Shown here in pieces: positions 61,361-64,000 of a DNA stretch of 64,000 nt. Each line of letters starts with the position of its first letter. Position 1 is the first letter of the stretch. The notes under the pieces were generated by a model that saw only the letters and a list, made by a program, of their open reading frames with translations, was not told the DNA's origin and ran no database searches. Both the position numbers and the translations under genes were made by a program. This DNA is from Bacteroides sp. GM023 (GTDB lineage: Bacteria; Bacteroidota; Bacteroidia; Bacteroidales; Bacteroidaceae): the NCBI RefSeq assembly GCF_014750685.1, contig NZ_JAAXGE010000004.1, forward strand, positions 62,001 to 126,000, in the 5' to 3' direction.

Positions 61361-61447
61361 TATAGTGACGGTATATGTATGGAATACCGTCACTATCTAG
61401 TTGGTATACCGTCACTATATCGAAAGGATACCGTCACTCTTTTGAAA
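61361..61447. repeat. Four short repeats with the core ATACCGTCACTAT, the first inverted
   Basis: Core copies lie at about 61384, 61406 and 61427 on the plus strand with a period of 21-23 bp, and one copy at 61361-61374 is on the opposite strand (TATAGTGACGGTAT). The inverted first copy can pair with any of the others. Confidence 0.78.
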
Positions 61448-61507
61448 GATGTTTCTGCTTCCGTATAAGTGTCAGCGAATGTGGGGAGCGGAAGTAAGAC
61501 AGCCAAA

Positions 61508-61593
61508 TATATTGTAGGCAAGCAAATTTTGCAGGCAACTATTCTATTCTGTAGAAATATGGGACAGGGCATTCTGTGGTATATATAAAAAGC
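61508..61593 (+). pseudogene. Decayed partial copy of the 3' end of the HU-like gene
   Basis: The frame at 61555-61590 reads KYGTGHSVVYIK, against KYGSGRSVVYIK at the end of the intact gene 240 bp upstream. An in-frame TAG stands just before it, where the intact gene has a Lys codon. Upstream, in another frame, IVGKQILQA recalls LVGKTKIQALQ. The original stop is lost, so the fragment runs on to a later stop. Confidence 0.75.
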
Positions 61594-61629
61594 GACCTGA
61601 TATTTTATAATAATTCAGGAGTCTATTAT

Positions 61630-61661
61630 AAGAGGGGATTCTTTGGAATATCCTCTTTTTT
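61630..61661 (+). terminator. Intrinsic terminator
   Basis: AAGAGGGGATTC (61630-61641) pairs with GAATATCCTCTT (61646-61657) with a four-base loop and a T-run to 61661. It lies after the decayed HU-like copy and probably once ended that copy's transcript. Confidence 0.75.
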
Positions 61662-61766
61662 GTGACTTCCGGATAAATTTAGTATAAAATTAAATATTCA
61701 ATTTTTCTTTTTACGATATTGTTGCTCTTTTGTACATAATTAGCCTTGTTAAAGTGTTCTATTGCA

Positions 61767-61774
61767 TACTTTTG
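61767..61774 (+). promoter_or_regulatory. -7 box for the HExxH protein genes
   Basis: TACTTTTG fits TAnnTTTG; a weak CTTG lies about 18 bp upstream. The leader would be about 120 nt to the start at 61903. Confidence 0.45.
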
Positions 61775-61902
61775 TTTCGAAAAGGATAAAAACATAAGTT
61801 AACCTTACTGGAGTTTGGCAATAGCGGATGATATTCTGGTAAAACGTATTTTATCAGGGTATCAACTGAATTATAATACGGTATAAATCTAAAAGAAAAT
61901 CT

Positions 61903-62991
61903 ATGGGTATTCTAAAGTGTATATTAATAGCATGCAGTTGTCTGGTTTGGGCGACTCATACTTTTTGTGTGGAGGTGAAAGATACGATTGAGTATCGTGC
62001 GCAAGTATGGGTGGATAAAATCGATTTGGAACGTTATGGCGGAGAAGCATCTTTTAAAAAGAATTTGCAGCAGATGTTTCATAATACAACCCGCTTTTGG
62101 AATGAAAGTCCCAATAAGTTTAACTATTATTTCCGGTTTGTTCCTGCTGACGAATTGTGTGTGTATGATATTCAGGGAGATAAAGACAGATACGGAGAGT
62201 TTCAGAGAAAGGCTTTCGGTCGGCTTGATTTGTCGAAATATGACTTTGTGTTGTTTCTGGCGTTGGGCGCAAAGAATGAAGGACTATCTTGTGGTGGCGG
62301 TGGAGCCAGTGGGCAGTCGGTGGTGATGTGTTATGTTCGTGAAGCTCATAACATTTTTACAGATGCGCTATATCCCGATCAGGGGACATATAGTAATCTA
62401 GGGCACGAGTATGGACATGTGCGTGGTGCTACAGATTTATATCAATATATGATTGCTGCAGAAGATAATCCGATAAGTCATGAGAAATTAACTCCTCCTA
62501 AATGTAATATGGGGACTGGATATCGCGTCTGGAGTGATTATTGTTCGGCTTTATTCAATTATACAGCAAAAATGAGACCACTGGATAAAGACTTGTCAGA
62601 CAAAGTCTTTCCTCGTAAACTAGTGATTAAAGTGGGTAAAATGGGGAAACCGTTATCTAATTGTACAGTGAATTTTTATGGAACTCGTGCCGGTGGTAAA
62701 TATAATAAGCGGGATGTATATCCGAAAGCTTACAGAACATACACTACCAGTAAACGAGGCATAATTGAGATAACTGATTTGTATAAGTTGTATCATCCCG
62801 ATATGACAGATGCCAATATTCCTCCCAAAGAACCACAAGATTTATTCCCATATTCTTATTGGTTTAGTTTTCTAGTAGAAATAATAGATGAGGTGGGACA
62901 AAAGAAATATGTATGGCTTCCTGATGTGGAACTACAGAGAAAGCATTTGGAAACAGGTAATGATACTTATACGGTTAATGTAACATTTTAA
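61903..62991 (+). CDS. Secreted zincin-like protein with HEYGH motif
   Basis: The 362-residue protein has a signal segment (MGILKCILIACSCLVWATHTFC). The middle has YSNLGHEYGHVRGATDLYQY: HEYGH fits the HExxH zinc site of metallopeptidases, with a possible third ligand further on. Before it lies KYDFVLFLALGAKNEGLSCGGGG. The C-terminal third (from about residue 235) is a beta domain (KLVIKVGKMGKPLSNCTVNFYGTRAGG) like an Ig or carboxypeptidase-regulatory fold. I do not recognise a named family with certainty. It starts a two-gene unit with the next gene, 12 bp apart. Confidence 0.7.
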   Translation: MGILKCILIACSCLVWATHTFCVEVKDTIEYRAQVWVDKIDLERYGGEASFKKNLQQMFHNTTRFWNESPNKFNYYFRFVPADELCVYDIQGDKDRYGEFQRKAFGRLDLSKYDFVLFLALGAKNEGLSCGGGGASGQSVVMCYVREAHNIFTDALYPDQGTYSNLGHEYGHVRGATDLYQYMIAAEDNPISHEKLTPPKCNMGTGYRVWSDYCSALFNYTAKMRPLDKDLSDKVFPRKLVIKVGKMGKPLSNCTVNFYGTRAGGKYNKRDVYPKAYRTYTTSKRGIIEITDLYKLYHPDMTDANIPPKEPQDLFPYSYWFSFLVEIIDEVGQKKYVWLPDVELQRKHLETGNDTYTVNVTF

Positions 62992-63003
62992 AAGTAAAGT
63001 AAT

Positions 63004-64000
63004 ATGTGCTGTAGTAAGCGAAATTTTATCTATTTGTTTTGTGGATTGATGTTGGCCCTTAATATACAAATGTTGCAGGCTAAGTTGGGAAATAAAATTA
63101 TTTTTATTCCGGAAGATGATCTTAAAAAGCACGGTTTTGATGTTCCTGATGGTAGATTTGGCTATGATTGTATGGCAGAGTCTGATAATCTGGTTATTTT
63201 CTGGGAGAGGTCTTTTGGCAGGGAACCTGCTGTAAACATGGATGAGAGTAAACGATTTTATCCGAATGAGATATTGAGTGAGGGCGAACGGTACTATCGT
63301 TATTTTGTAGACAAATTGAAATTTGTGCAGAAAGGGAAATCTTATACTGATAAGTATAAGATGATTATATGGATGTATGATGACAATGAGAAGACAGTCT
63401 ATGGTGGTGCTCATGACAATGTCGGAATGACCTGGTTTCGTCCGTGCAGAATAAACGGGTATCCTTACTGTACACTTGCTCACGAGTTAGGGCATTCTTT
63501 TCAGTTTATGGTTGAGGCAGATGGTGGCAAAGGATTTCCGGGGACGACACTCTATGAGTATACTTCTCAATGGATGCTATGGCAGGTACATCCAGACTGG
63601 GTGACTATTGAGAATTATCATTTGAATAATTACATGAAACAGACACATTATACATTGTTTCATAAAACGAACCAATATTGTGCTCCGCAGTTTATGGAGT
63701 ACTGGTCTTATAAGCATGGATTGCCGGTGATAGGCAGAATGTGGAGTGAAGCTTTAAAAGAAGAGGACCCAGTGTCCACTTATATGCGAATAACGAAGAC
63801 TTCTCAAGATTTGTTTAATGAAGAAATCTATGATGCGGCAACTCGTTTTGTAACTTGGGATCTTCCCCGCATAAAATCAGTTTGTAGTTCTTATGCTAAT
63901 GAGCATCGTTGTAAATTAAAGAAAATGGGGAACGGATGGTATCAAATAACAAAAGAATATTGTCCACAAAGTTATGGTTATAATGCAATTAGATTGAAGG
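63004..64000 (+). CDS. Secreted zincin-like (DUF6055-type) protein, cut by the window end
   Basis: The frame starts at ATG 63004 (MCCSKRNFIYLFCGLMLALNIQ...) and is open to the window edge for 332 codons. After the signal come NKIIFIPEDDLKKHGFDVPD and VIFWERSFGREP, then TLAHELGHSFQFM with an HELGH zinc motif, followed by YTSQWMLWQ and FMEYWSYKHGLPVIGRMW. This order resembles DUF6055-type putative metallopeptidases. It follows the first HExxH gene after 12 bp, so both are probably made together and exported. The 3' end is missing. Confidence 0.7.
   Translation, partial: MCCSKRNFIYLFCGLMLALNIQMLQAKLGNKIIFIPEDDLKKHGFDVPDGRFGYDCMAESDNLVIFWERSFGREPAVNMDESKRFYPNEILSEGERYYRYFVDKLKFVQKGKSYTDKYKMIIWMYDDNEKTVYGGAHDNVGMTWFRPCRINGYPYCTLAHELGHSFQFMVEADGGKGFPGTTLYEYTSQWMLWQVHPDWVTIENYHLNNYMKQTHYTLFHKTNQYCAPQFMEYWSYKHGLPVIGRMWSEALKEEDPVSTYMRITKTSQDLFNEEIYDAATRFVTWDLPRIKSVCSSYANEHRCKLKKMGNGWYQITKEYCPQSYGYNAIRLK

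Larger units (their letters stand above)
61354..61902. other. Intergenic region after the HU-like gene
   Basis: This 549-bp stretch holds the 61361-61447 repeats, the remnant of the HU-like C-terminus (61508-61593), a terminator (61630-61661) and a -7 box for the next gene (61767-61774). The remaining 130 bp before the gene show nothing else. Confidence 0.6.

Overview
The window is a piece of a Bacteroides-type chromosome (Bacteroidota, gut Bacteroides group). The signs are several -7 boxes of the form TAnnTTTG, two SusC/SusD pairs, two hybrid two-component regulators (HTCS), many lipoproteins, fimbrillin-like proteins, and a DNA topoisomerase I without a zinc-finger tail. The exact species cannot be named from sequence reading alone. 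No tRNA, rRNA, CRISPR array or transposase was seen.

Layout. 1-3317: housekeeping genes on the minus strand (start of an M3 peptidyl-dipeptidase lipoprotein, a membrane-anchored EEP-family hydrolase, two overlapping rhomboid proteases), then an HU gene on the plus strand. 3378-41372: a large pectin (rhamnogalacturonan-I type) polysaccharide utilization locus. Its minus strand carries two units: PL11 lyase lipoprotein, CE12 esterase, GH115, GH2 and an unknown secreted protein; and GH28 plus a second PL11. Its plus strand carries two units: four fimbrillin/FimB-type lipoproteins followed by a CE12 esterase with a cut-off CE8 tail; and a seven-gene transport block (fasciclin, SusC, SusD, fasciclin, fasciclin, SusC, SusD) ending in a double esterase. 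An HTCS gene at 41586-45896 closes the locus. 45945-49002: argS and an LtrA-like membrane protein. 49141-53658: two LruC-domain lipoproteins. 53723-60346: topA and a second HTCS. 60754-64000: an HU-like DNA-binding protein with a decayed copy of its 3' end, then two secreted HExxH proteins, the last cut by the window edge.

How the genes fit together. Surface lyase and polygalacturonase lipoproteins would cut the pectin backbone, CE12 enzymes remove acetyl groups, the two SusC/SusD pairs import oligosaccharides, and GH2, GH115 and the second PL11 finish them. The four divergent promoters of this locus, plus the promoter before the CE12 gene, share one operator: two TCCAT-type half-sites 20 bp apart, with the second half-site starting exactly 29 bp before a TAnnTTTG-like -7 box. 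This looks like the binding site of the locus HTCS and is the strongest unexpected signal in the window.

A second theme is a set of short intergenic arrays with 18-23 bp units and inverted symmetry (19794-19902, 41384-41435, 49001-49119, 60607-60682, 61361-61447). They differ in sequence but are alike in design.
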